A DNA stretch of 64,000 bases, taken from positions 57,041,340 to 57,105,339 of the forward strand of contig CM043942.1 of assembly GCA_014529385.2 (NCBI GenBank). Reading direction: 5' to 3'. Each line of letters starts with the position of its first letter. Positions within the stretch are counted from its first letter, which is position 1. Below, one piece after another: positions 33,060 through 42,706 of the stretch. This DNA comes from Adiantum capillus-veneris (lineage: Eukaryota > Streptophyta > Polypodiopsida > Polypodiales > Pteridaceae). Made by a program: the position numbers and the translations under genes. Under the pieces are notes generated by a model, which was not told where the DNA came from, did not search any database, and saw nothing but the letters and a program-made list of their open reading frames with translations.

Positions 33060-34054
33060 ATTGATGCCTTTTGCAAAGGATGAAGCAAATCCAAGGCTAA
33101 GTGAATGAAGCGTGACATATACTTCACCTTTTGAATGAATGAGATGACCTCCTTAAGACTCTTGGGTGATGGGAGCTCAATAAGAGCCTTTGCCTTCGAA
33201 GGATCCACTTCAATGCCTTTGTAAGAAACTTTATGACCAAGCAAGATTACTTCATCCTCACCTATATGGCACTTGTCGGGGTTGAGTTGACCTCCCATGT
33301 CATAGAGCTTCTTTAAACCTTCTTCTACCCTTTGTAGATGCAATGATTTTGAGCTATAAATACAGAAATCATCAATGAACACCCTAATTGACTTTCCAAA
33401 GAATGCTTGAAACACCATATTCATGAAACGTTGGAATGTTGCAGGAGCATTTGTCAGACCAAATGGCATGACTCTAAAAGCATAACAACCCCAAGGAGTG
33501 ATAAAGGTTGTTTTCAATTGATCCTCTAGTGCAATCCCTATTTGAAAGTAACCTGAGTAACCATCGCACACAGTGTACTTCTCATGACCAGCTACCTCAT
33601 TTAGTATCTCATCCTGGAATGGGAGGGGAAAGTGATCTCTCTTTGTTGCCTCATTGAGGGGACGGTAATCCACACACACCCTCCACTTGCCGTTCTTCTT
33701 AGGAGTGACAACAACAGGAGAGAACCACTGTGAATTCTCCAGTGGATAAATGAACCCTGCTGCTAGAAGCTTTCTTACCTCCTTGAGTAAAGCCTGCTCC
33801 TTGATGACTCCTAGCCTTCGTAGCTTCTGAGCCTTAGGTGTGGCCTCTGGCTTCAACTCAATTTTGTGTTGAATAGCATCTACTCCACGCACATCAGTGT
33901 AGTCTTTAGCAAAAAGCCTAGGAAACTTCCTTAGAACACATTTGAACTCCTCTCTTTCATCCTTTGTAAGTGTTGTTGATAGAATACCTTCCAGCATCCC
34001 TTCATCTTGAACACCTTCGTTCTCTTGAGGACCTACCTCCTCCAAGCTTGACAA
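33060..34054 (-). pseudogene. Reverse transcriptase, left unit of E
   Basis: RT with the expected blocks: VVTPKKNGKWRVCVDY, FPLPFQDEIL, CDGYSGYFQI, FGLTNAPATFQRF, catalytic FIDDFCIYS and LGHKVSYKGIEVDPSK. It then ends in IHLALDLLHPLQK where a deletion of about 2 kb joins it to the integrase tail; the join shares TTTG. Both RNase H domains and most of integrase are therefore gone. The frame between protease and RT is broken near 34075-34100. Confidence 0.85.
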
Positions 34055-34219
34055 GAGGTCTCTTGGTTTCTTGGCTTAAACCTTACCCCCATGACTTCGA
34101 TGGAGACTCCTCTTCAATAATGCTGCCGCTACTTTCTTCTTCTGAAGTGCTATCGGTCCAACCTTCTTCCGTCTCACTTTGAGATGATTCTTCATGGAGC
34201 TCCTCTTGGCAATGCTCCT

Positions 34220-34640
34220 TCATGTCAAAGACAACCTCTTATGATTGTCATTCCTGCAAATTAATTTCCCACTCTCCCAATCCTGTAAAGCTCGCATTTT
34301 CATTAGCCATGGTCTTCCTAGGATAAATGGATAACCACTTCCCTTGGTCGACATAACATAAAAATCCACCGCTTTCTTAATGCCAAAGGCCTCTACAAAG
34401 ACATTTTTTAACAAATGCCTACACACCTAGCCTTGCTATTGTTTGCCATCTTGACTTTGATTTCAGGTGTCCCGCTCCTGGATGTGCATGCCTAGTCTTT
34501 GCATGAGTCCCTCTGTCATGATGCAAATTTGTGCACCCCCATCCACTAGACCTTTCCTAACCAATCTTCCTTTTATGTAACAATCTAGCACATGTGTAAT
34601 ATCCTCGTTCATTTCAGCATGTGCAATTTTTACAACAGGA
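34220..34640 (-). pseudogene. Protease, left unit of E, frameshifted
   Basis: GLVDGGAQICIMTEGLM carries the active site (D-G-G) near 34540. The flap-side block FILGRPWLMKMRALQDW sits at about 34290-34330 in another frame, after small insertions near 34470 and 34405. In the central unit the same region is one open frame. Confidence 0.8.
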
Positions 34641-35580
34641 AAACTCTCTTTTACCTTTCTCCTAGTGCTAGCTGCCTTTGTTAAATCCCTCCTAACTTGT
34701 GGGCATAATGCAAGAAACTGAGACCATGAGATATCAAGACCCTTACCTCGCATGTCTTCCAACAGGTTGTATGGAGCCATACCATGTCCAAGAGAGAAGT
34801 CTTGGAGATTGATACGACGTCGAGTCCTCTTAGCTTCCTTGGTCTCCTTTGCCTTCTTGTCTTGTCCATGGTCACTCTGTGATGGGACACCCTCTTTCTC
34901 TTTACCTTTTCCTCGGCCACGCTTAATGCCATTGGCTTCCATGTCAACCTCATTTGAATTTGTCACCTCTACCACATGCACATTTGGATCTGGCAAAGGT
35001 GGAACTCCTTCTATCCCTTGTGGAGGTGGTCTTGGTCCATTTGGCCTTTGTAGAAGCCTTGGTTGTTGACTAGCTCCTTCTTCTGCATTCATCACTGGGT
35101 AATTCATGTTAGGTCTCCCTGGCTCTCCACGGGGCCAAGGACAATTATACATCCCATGTCCAGACTCTCCGCAATTCCAACATTGCAAGACTCTCCTAGG
35201 TCGTGGATCTCGCTCTTCAGACTTCTTTGCTTGTCCCTTTGGACCTACAGCTTGTGCAAGGTGAATTGACAGGCTGCTGAAAGATTCATTTAACTTCTCA
35301 ATTACTCCGCCGCTACCTCAGGAAGATCTATCGATGTTGATGCTTGTGACTTATTTTTGGGTCTAAGACATTCTATTGGAACCTCTCCCCTTAAGCACTT
35401 GAGTTTCCTATATTTCTCAGCAGCCCTAGTTTCAGCTGCATCAAAGGTAGCAGGTGCACCCGCCTCAACTTTTACCTTAAGGTCATGAAAGAGTCCGGCT
35501 ATGAACCTCTCCTTCTTTAGAAATTCTGCACCATCACCAGGGTTAGCAACATTTCGTATCCATAGAGCCCAAAGACGTAG
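34641..35580 (-). pseudogene. Gag C-terminal half, left unit of E
   Basis: Starts abruptly at the LTR-stub junction with the gag block LWALWIRNVANPGDGAEFLKK. It runs through an intact CCHC zinc knuckle C-WN-C-GESG-H-GMYN-C (near 35140-35185) and a proline-rich stretch to the protease. The N-terminal capsid part and any start codon are missing, and a small frameshift sits near 35310. It would have bound genomic RNA in the particle. Confidence 0.8.
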
Positions 35581-35823
35581 AAATATTTACATACGCATGG
35601 GCCATAATATACTTATAATTTATTTATTTTTTAATTTTTTTTTGGCTCAACTAGCCCAATGACTAGCTAATTGAGGGTTTTTTAAGAAGATATGGAAAAA
35701 GTCCCGTGACTCACGCACGCCTATGTACAGTGAAATGGTAGGGATAGCCACAATTTTTGGGTGATTTTGGTAGGGTGAGGTAACTCACTGTGGTAATTAC
35801 AAAGAGCCGAAAAACGGCTATCA
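35581..35823 (-). repeat. LTR stub between left and central units of E
   Basis: 243 bases identical in kind to the last 243 bases of the LTR (32424-32666). On the minus strand it is the first part of the LTR, right after a polypurine tract, joined without the rest of the LTR to mid-gag. Confidence 0.9.
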
Positions 35824-37053
35824 TTAGCCCTCCCCCTGGATGATGGTATATTCATGTACCATCATAGAGCATCTTTTCCAAAGAGAGTGCTTCAGAGTCC
35901 TTGACAAGATCTTCATTGTTTGGCCCCTCGGAATTTTGGCTAGAGTTACACTCATAAGCTGATAGTAACTTGAATTGAAAGCCTTCTTGACTATGTATGG
36001 CCCTTGCCATCTAGTTTCAAACTTGGCATCAAAACGATTATCGAGTCGATTGTCATACCTTAGCACCAGATCTCCTTCATTGATGCCTTTGTCCTTTAGT
36101 TTCTTGTCAAGCTTCTCCTTCGCCTGCGTAGCTTTCCTCTTGTAGCACTCGTATGCTGCTTCTCTTTTCCACTCAAGCTCAGCTAAGGTAAGAAGTCGAT
36201 CCATCCATGCTTCTTGATCATCTTGTGCTGATTTTCCATGAAGTCGCATTGTTGGAATGTTTAGTTCAATTGGCTGTAAAGCCTCTTGACCATAGACCAA
36301 GTGAAATGGTGTGAACTCCGTGGCTTCCCTATATGTGGTTCGATATGCCCACAAGGCACCATCCAAGAAGTCATCCCACAACTTTGTCTTGTTTTTCACC
36401 ATCTTTCTAATGATGCCTGCAATGACACCATTAGCTTTTTCTACCAAACCATTTGATTGGGGATAGTAGGGTGTACTGTGACGATGTAGAATGTGAAGTA
36501 CTTCACAGACTTCTGTGAGCAAGCCCTTCCTAAACCCTGGACCATTATCAGAAACAATCTCCAAAGGTGTGCCAAATCTGCAACAAATGTGATTGTACAC
36601 AAACTTGCTAACTGTCCTCTCATTCACTCTTGCCACACTTTGAGCTTCCACCCACCTAGTCATATAGTCTACAGCCACTAGAATGTAGAGTTTACCATTT
36701 TTTGTCCTAGGCAGAGGACCCATGGCATCAATGCCCCACTTTTCAAAGGGTCCATTTGCAATCACTATTTGCCTCGGGCCATGCACCAACCTTCTATTTC
36801 CATTTATCTGACAATTGTGATAGCTTTTACACCAATGCTGGACATCCACATGCAGACTTGGCCAAACATACCCCGCAAGCAAAATCTTCTTCACAGTTAA
36901 TTCTTGGGCAAAATGACCACCACATGCTTCTTCATGCAAACCTTTTAGAATGGCTGGAATTTCCTCAATAGTTGGTACTCTTCTGCATACTTGATCCCTC
37001 CCTCTTTGATAGAGGGAGCCTTCTAGGAAGAGATATGCGCTTGCCTTCTTCAT
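35824..37053 (-). CDS. Integrase, central unit of E
   Basis: 409 codons from an ATG. An HHCC zinc domain comes first (HEEACGGHFAQE, then WCKSYHNC, where the first of the two final cysteines is Tyr; the right unit keeps CKSCHNC). The catalytic core shows D in WGIDAMGPLP, D in SDNGPGF and E in NGLVEKANG, so the D,D,E triad is present. The GPY/F-like module RWQGPYIV follows, then the deletion-altered tail. Integrase would insert the cDNA. It is separated from RNase H by a one-base deletion relative to the right unit near 37088. Confidence 0.85.
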   Translation of the reverse strand: MKKASAYLFLEGSLYQRGRDQVCRRVPTIEEIPAILKGLHEEACGGHFAQELTVKKILLAGYVWPSLHVDVQHWCKSYHNCQINGNRRLVHGPRQIVIANGPFEKWGIDAMGPLPRTKNGKLYILVAVDYMTRWVEAQSVARVNERTVSKFVYNHICCRFGTPLEIVSDNGPGFRKGLLTEVCEVLHILHRHSTPYYPQSNGLVEKANGVIAGIIRKMVKNKTKLWDDFLDGALWAYRTTYREATEFTPFHLVYGQEALQPIELNIPTMRLHGKSAQDDQEAWMDRLLTLAELEWKREAAYECYKRKATQAKEKLDKKLKDKGINEGDLVLRYDNRLDNRFDAKFETRWQGPYIVKKAFNSSYYQLMSVTLAKIPRGQTMKILSRTLKHSLWKRCSMMVHEYTIIQGEG

Positions 37054-37739
37054 GAGTCTCCTCTTTTGAGCCTTCGTGAAGTCTTGTGAAACTCGCCCTC
37101 CAAAATGTAGCTAATAATGGGAGTCAATGACTCCAATCCCTGGTATCTCGGTTGCTTGACAGTTGCTGCCACCATGATGACCTGCACTTCTTTCTCAACA
37201 CATGTAACTACTTGATGTGCAAGTAAATCGGCGTCTTCATTCTGTTTCCTAGGAATATGATATAGTTGCACTTCTTCAAATTGATTAAACAATCTACGAA
37301 TGGCATGAACTTTTGTCCGTAAGCTTTCATTCTTGCATGCCCAAATGCCTAAAATCTGTTTAACAATGAGAAGTGCATCTCCCTTTACCATGAGGCGTTG
37401 TATCCCTTGGCCAATGCACATCTTCAAACCATGAATTAGTGTGTCGTATTCTGCTTCATTGTTGCTAGCTGAACTTGGTAGATTGAACTTCTCTTTCATG
37501 ACCACCTCTCCACTTGGGTTGAGCAACACTAGCCCTCCCCCTGCTTTCCCTGTGGCTCGTCGAAAAGCTCCATCAAAGAATAAGGTAAAAGCATTGGGAA
37601 TACTTTTTGGTGGTGGCAATGGTAGGGTCTTTACTTGAGGCACCTTAATTTCTTTCTCATGTACCCTATAAGTGAGAATCTCTGCCAATTGTGCACGCAC
37701 ACTATCTTCTACCTTGAAAGAGTATTGAAACTCTTGCAA
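37050..37739 (-). CDS. Second (archaeal-type) RNase H, central unit of E
   Basis: About 229 codons. All four acidic catalytic positions are visible: D in LFFDGAF, E in NNEAEY, D in VKGDALLIV, D in NEDADLLA. This extra RNase H after the normal one is characteristic of the Tat branch of plant gypsy elements and removes RNA from the RNA-DNA hybrid. The frame is offset by one inserted G near 37735 from the preceding RT frame, and ends in an out-of-frame tail before integrase. Confidence 0.88.
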   Translation of the reverse strand: MQEFQYSFKVEDSVRAQLAEILTYRVHEKEIKVPQVKTLPLPPPKSIPNAFTLFFDGAFRRATGKAGGGLVLLNPSGEVVMKEKFNLPSSASNNEAEYDTLIHGLKMCIGQGIQRLMVKGDALLIVKQILGIWACKNESLRTKVHAIRRLFNQFEEVQLYHIPRKQNEDADLLAHQVVTCVEKEVQVIMVAATVKQPRYQGLESLTPIISYILEGEFHKTSRRLKRGDS

Positions 37740-39678
37740 CCTCCATAATCCACTTTGAGATCCTAGTACTAAGATTCATTTGAGATGACACCCAAGGGAA
37801 CACATTTTCTGCAGTGAGAATTACAAAAGGTTTTGGTAGTAGGTAGGATCTAAAATTTCTCACCGCAAACATGAGAGAAAGCATCATGAGTGTGTAGTCT
37901 CTCTCCAAAGCATTCATGACCCTACTAGCAAAGTAGATGGGTCGCATCCTTGTACTGTGGGGATCTTGTTGTAGCAACACAGCACCAATTGTTTCCCTTC
38001 CAACACTAGAGCTAACAAAGAATGTGTACTCCCAACAAGGAGGCATGAGTGTTGGTAGCTCTGACAAAATGACTTTAATGTTACAAAAATACTCTTCAAT
38101 CTCATCAGACCATGCAAATTCTACTTGTTGTGTTAACTTTTGCAAAGGATAAAGCAACTCCAAGGCTAAGTGAATGAAGCGTGACATATACTTCACCTTT
38201 TCAATGAATGAGATGACCTCCTTAAGACTCTTGGGTGATGGTAGCTCAATAAGAGCCTTTGCCTTCGAAGGATCCACTTCAATGCCTTTGTAAGAAACTT
38301 TATGACCAAGCAAGATTACTTCATCCTCACCTATATGGCACTTGTCGGGGTTGAGTTGACCTCCCATGTCATAGAGCTTCTTTAAACCTTCTTCTACCCT
38401 TTGTAGATGCAATGATTTTGAGCTATAAATACAGAAATCATCAATGAACACCCTAATTGACTTTCCAAAGAATGCTTGAAACACCATATTCATGAAACGT
38501 TGGAATGTTGCAGGAGCATTTGTCAGACCAAATGGCATGACTCTAAAAGCATAACAACCCCAAGGAGTGATAAAGGTTGTTTTCAATTGATCCTCTAGTG
38601 CAATCCCTATTTGAAAGTAACCTGAGTAACCATCGCACACAGTGTACTTCTCATGACCAGCTACCTCATTTAGTATCTCATCCTGGAATGGGAGGGGAAA
38701 GTGATCTCTCTTTGTTGCCTCATTGAGGGGACGGTAATCCACACACACCCTCCACTTGCCGTTCTTCTTAGGAGTGACAACAACAGGAGAGACCCACTGT
38801 GAATTCTCCACTGGATAAATGAACCCTGCTACTAGAAGCTTTCTTACCTCCTTGAGTAAAGCCTGCTCCTTGATGACTCCTAGCCTTCGTAGCTTGTGAG
38901 CCTTAGGTGTGGCCTCTGGCTTCAACTCAATTTTGTGTTGAACAGCATCTACTCCACGCACATCGGTGTAGTCTTTAGAAAAAAGCCTAGGAAACTTCCT
39001 TAGCACACATTTGAACTCCTCTCTTTCATCCTTTGTAAGTGTTGTTGATAGCATACCTTCTAGCATCCCTTCATCTTGAACACCTTCGTTCTCTTGAGGA
39101 CCTACCTCCTCCAAGCCTTGACAAGAGGTCTCTTGGTTTCTTGGCTTAAACCTTACCCCCATGACTTCGATGGAAGACTCCTCTTCAATAATGCTGCCGC
39201 TACTTTCTTCTTCTGAAGTGCTATCGGTCCAACCTTCTTCCGTCTCACTTTGAGATGATTCTTCATGGAGCTCCTCTTGGCATTGCTCCTTCATGTCAAA
39301 GACAACCTTCTTATGATTGTCATTCCTGCAAATTAATTTCCCACTCTCCCAATCCTGCAAAGCTCGCATTTTCATTAGCCATGGTCTTCCTAGGATAAAT
39401 GGATAACCACTTCCCTTGGTCGACATAACATAAAAATCCACCGCTTTCTTAATGCCAAAGGCCTCTACAAAGACATTTTTACAAATGCCTACACACCTAG
39501 CCTTGCTATTGTTTGCCATCTTGACTTTGATTTCAGGTGTCTCCTGGATGTGCATGCCTAGTCTTTGCATGAGTCCCTCTGTCATGATGCAAATTTGTGC
39601 ACCCCCATCCACTAGACCTTTCCTAACCAATCTTCCTTTTATGTAACAATCTAGCACAGGTGTAATATCCTCGTTCAT
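37702..39678 (-). CDS. Protease-RT-RNase H polyprotein, central unit of E
   Basis: 658 codons, open. Protease: active site DGGA at 24-27 and ILGRPW at 95-100. An acidic linker runs 130-175. RT spans about 215-470 with CDGYSGYF at 348-355, FGLTNAPATF at 383-392 and the catalytic box FIDD at 411-414. A first RNase H region spans about 545-640, but FFVSSSVGRETIGAVLLQ lacks the usual first aspartate, so this domain looks degenerate. A one-base insertion at the end moves the frame, giving an altered C-terminus (KWIMEVARVS, where KWIMELQEF is expected). The best-preserved pol of element E. Confidence 0.9.
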   Translation of the reverse strand: MNEDITPVLDCYIKGRLVRKGLVDGGAQICIMTEGLMQRLGMHIQETPEIKVKMANNSKARCVGICKNVFVEAFGIKKAVDFYVMSTKGSGYPFILGRPWLMKMRALQDWESGKLICRNDNHKKVVFDMKEQCQEELHEESSQSETEEGWTDSTSEEESSGSIIEEESSIEVMGVRFKPRNQETSCQGLEEVGPQENEGVQDEGMLEGMLSTTLTKDEREEFKCVLRKFPRLFSKDYTDVRGVDAVQHKIELKPEATPKAHKLRRLGVIKEQALLKEVRKLLVAGFIYPVENSQWVSPVVVTPKKNGKWRVCVDYRPLNEATKRDHFPLPFQDEILNEVAGHEKYTVCDGYSGYFQIGIALEDQLKTTFITPWGCYAFRVMPFGLTNAPATFQRFMNMVFQAFFGKSIRVFIDDFCIYSSKSLHLQRVEEGLKKLYDMGGQLNPDKCHIGEDEVILLGHKVSYKGIEVDPSKAKALIELPSPKSLKEVISFIEKVKYMSRFIHLALELLYPLQKLTQQVEFAWSDEIEEYFCNIKVILSELPTLMPPCWEYTFFVSSSVGRETIGAVLLQQDPHSTRMRPIYFASRVMNALERDYTLMMLSLMFAVRNFRSYLLPKPFVILTAENVFPWVSSQMNLSTRISKWIMEVARVSILFQGRR

Positions 39679-40646
39679 TTCAGCATGTGCAATTTTTACA
39701 ACAGGAAAACTCTCTTTTACCTTTCTCCTAGTGCTAGCTGCCTTTGTTAAATCCCTCCTAACTTGTGGGCATAATGCAAGAAACTAAGGCCATGAGATAT
39801 CAAGACCCTTACCTCGCATGTCTTCCAACAGGTTGTATGGAGCCATACCATGTCCAAGAGAGAAGTCTTGGAGATTGATACGACGTCGAGTCCTCTTAGC
39901 TTCCTTGGTCTCCTTTGCCTTCTTGTCTTGTCCATGGTCACTCTGTGATGGGACACCCTCTTTCTCTTTACCTTTTCCTCGGCCACGCTTAATGCCATTG
40001 GCTTCCATGTCAACCTCATTTGAATTTGTCACCTCTACCACATGCACATTTGGATCTGGCAAAGGTGGAACTCCTTCTATCCCTTGTGGAGGTGGTCTTG
40101 GTCCATTTGGCCTTTGTAGAAGCCTTGGTTGTTGACTAGCTCCTTCTTCTGCATTCATCACCAGGTAATTCATGTTAGGTCTCCCTGGCTCTCCACGGGG
40201 CCAAGGACAATTATACATCCCATGTCCAGACTCTCTGTAATTCCAACATTGCAAGACTCTCCTAGGTCATGGATCTCGCTCTTCAGACTTCTTTGCTTGT
40301 CCCTTTGGACCTACAGCTTGTGCAAGGTGAATTGACAGGCTGCTTAAAGATTCGTTTAACTTCTCAATTACTTCCGCCGCTACCTCAGGAAGATCTATCG
40401 ATGTTGATGCTTGTGACTTACCTTTGGGTCTAAGACCTTCTATTGGAACCTCTCCCCTTAAGCACTTGAGTTTCCTATATTTCTCAGCAGCCTAGTTTCA
40501 GCTGCATCAAAGGTAGCAGGTGCACCCGCCTCAACTTTTACCTTAAGGTCAGGAAAGAGTCCGGCTATGAACCTCTCCTTCTTTAGAAATTCTGCACCAT
40601 CACCAGGGTTAGCAACATTTCGTATCCATAGAGCCCAAAGACGTAG
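39679..40646 (-). pseudogene. Gag C-terminal half, central unit of E
   Basis: Same truncated start at the LTR-stub junction as the left unit. The zinc knuckle reads C-WN-Y-RESG-H-GMYN-C, so one zinc cysteine is lost. A TGA sits just upstream near 40268, and a one-base deletion near 40494. The ILEDMRGKGLDISW block links to the protease but is in a separate frame. Confidence 0.8.
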
Positions 40647-40890
40647 AAATATTTACATACGCATGGGCCATAATATACTTATAATTTATTTATTTTTTAA
40701 TTTTTTTTTTGGCTCAACTAGCCCAATGACTAGCTAATTGAGGGTTTTTTAAGAAGATATGAAAAAAGTCCCGTGACTCACGCACGCCTATGTACAGTGA
40801 AATGGTAGGGATAGCCACAATGTTTGGGTGATTTTGGTAGGGTGAGGTAACTCACTGTGGTAATTACAAAGAGCCGAAAAACGGCTATCA
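40647..40890 (-). repeat. LTR stub between central and right units of E
   Basis: Same 243-244 bases and same junction (ACGTAG/AAATATTTAC) as at 35581. The period between the two is 5,066 bases. Confidence 0.9.
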
Positions 40891-42453
40891 TTAGCCCTCC
40901 CCCTGGATGATGGTATATTCATGTACCATCATAGAGCATCTTTTCCAAAGAGAGTGCTTCAGAGTCCTTGACAAGATCTTCATTGTTTGGCCCCTCGGAA
41001 TTTTGGCTAGAGTTACACTCATAAGCTGATAGTAACTTGAATTGAAAGCCTTCTTGACTATGTATGGCCCTTGCCATCTAGTTTCAAACTTGGCATCAAA
41101 ACGATTATCGAGTCGATTGTCATACCTTAGCACCAGATCTCCTTCATTGATGCCTTTGTCCTTTAGTTTCTTGTCAAGCTTCTCCTTCGCCTGCGTAGCT
41201 TTCCTCTTGTAGCACTCGTATGCTGCTTCTCTTTTCCACTCAAGCTCAGCTAAGGTAAGAAGTCGATCCATCCATGCTTCTTGATCATCTTGTGCTGATT
41301 TTCCATGAAGTCGCATTGTTGGAATGTTTAGTTCAATTGGCTGTAAAGCCTCTTGACCATAGACCAAGTGAAATGGTGTGAACTCCGTGGCTTCCCTATA
41401 TGTGGTTCGATACGCCCACAAGGCACCATCCAAGAAGTCATCCCACAACTTTGTCTTGTTTTTCACCATCTTTCTAATGATGCCTGCAATGACACCATTA
41501 GCTTTTTCTACCAAACCATTTGATTGGGGATAGTAGGGTGTACTGTGACGATGTAGAATGTGAAGTACTTCACAGAATTCTGTGAGCAAGCCCTTCCTAA
41601 ACCCTGGACCATTATCAGAAACAATCTCCAAAGGTGTGCCAAATCTGCAACAAATGTGATTGTACACAAACTTGCTAACTGTCCTCTCATTCACTCTTGC
41701 CACACTTTGAGCTTCCACCCACCTAGTCATATAGTCTACAGCCACTAGAATGTAGAGTTTACCATTTTTTGTCCTAGGCAGAGGACCCATGGCATCAATG
41801 CCCCACTTTTCAAAGGGTCCATTTGCAATCACTATTTGCCTCGGGCCATGCACCAACCTTCTATTTCCATTTATCTGACAATTGTGACAGCTTTTACACC
41901 AATGCTGGACATCCACATGCAGACTTGGCCAAACATACCCCGCAAGCAAAATATTCTTCACAGTTAATTCTTGGGCAAAATGACCACCACATGCTTCTTC
42001 ATGTAAACCTTTTAGAATGGCTGGAATTTCCTCAATAGTTGGTACTCTTCTGCATACTTGATCCCTCCCTCTTTGATAGAGGGAGCCTTCTAGGAAGAGA
42101 TATGCGCTTGCCTTCTTCATGAGTCTCCTCTTCTGAGCCTTCGTGAAGTCTTGTGGAAACTCGCCCTCCAAAATGTAGCTAATAATGGGAGTCAATGACT
42201 CCAATCCCTGGTATCTCGGTTGCTTGACAGTTGCTGCCACCATGATGACCTGCACTTCTTTCTCAACACATGTAACTACTTGATGTGCAAGTAAATCGGC
42301 GTCTTCATTCTGTTTCCTAGGAATATGATATAGTTGCACTTCTTCAAATTGATTAAACAATCTACGAATGGCATGAACTTTTGTCCGTAAGCTTTCATTC
42401 TTGCATGCCCAAATGCTCCGGGGCGGGCAACAAGAAGAGCAACCTCTAGACAC
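40891..42453 (-). CDS. aRNase H (partial) plus integrase, right unit of E
   Basis: 520 codons, open. The first codons (about 12) come from LTR sequence, then it enters the archaeal-type RNase H at IWACKNES, keeping only its last acidic block NEDADLLA. It continues without the frameshift of the central unit (GEFPQDFTKAQKRR) into a complete integrase: HHCC with CKSCHNC, D in WGIDAMGP, D in SDNGPGF, E in VEKANG, and RWQGPYIV. The tail carries the same 147-base deletion as the central unit. It is the best-preserved integrase here but lacks its own promoter-proximal gag. Confidence 0.87.
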   Translation of the reverse strand: MSRGCSSCCPPRSIWACKNESLRTKVHAIRRLFNQFEEVQLYHIPRKQNEDADLLAHQVVTCVEKEVQVIMVAATVKQPRYQGLESLTPIISYILEGEFPQDFTKAQKRRLMKKASAYLFLEGSLYQRGRDQVCRRVPTIEEIPAILKGLHEEACGGHFAQELTVKNILLAGYVWPSLHVDVQHWCKSCHNCQINGNRRLVHGPRQIVIANGPFEKWGIDAMGPLPRTKNGKLYILVAVDYMTRWVEAQSVARVNERTVSKFVYNHICCRFGTPLEIVSDNGPGFRKGLLTEFCEVLHILHRHSTPYYPQSNGLVEKANGVIAGIIRKMVKNKTKLWDDFLDGALWAYRTTYREATEFTPFHLVYGQEALQPIELNIPTMRLHGKSAQDDQEAWMDRLLTLAELEWKREAAYECYKRKATQAKEKLDKKLKDKGINEGDLVLRYDNRLDNRFDAKFETRWQGPYIVKKAFNSSYYQLMSVTLAKIPRGQTMKILSRTLKHSLWKRCSMMVHEYTIIQGEG

Positions 42454-42666
42454 CCTTCAAGGCTCCCGTGCTGCTCAATGGGGTTGGGGCACAACACAAC
42501 ACAAACCAAAATAACAAACCCACAGCCAAATCCCAACCATGAGGGGGGCACCTAGTTAAGAGCGAACTAGGGGGACGCAAAAGAGGAGAATCGTTAGAGC
42601 AACCCACAAACAAGCAATGAATTTACACTAACCCTAACACCAATGGAACACACTCACACACTAAAA

Positions 42667-42706
<40 letters not shown>

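Noticed and set aside
34752-35269. Plus-strand frames opposite gag of element E
   Set aside because: They mirror the real minus-strand gag and occur again at 39818-40335 for the same reason.
30261-42702. (GA)n and other microsatellites as functional GAGA promoter elements
   Set aside because: They lie in LTRs and differ in length between copies, consistent with slippage; nothing in sequence shows regulatory use.
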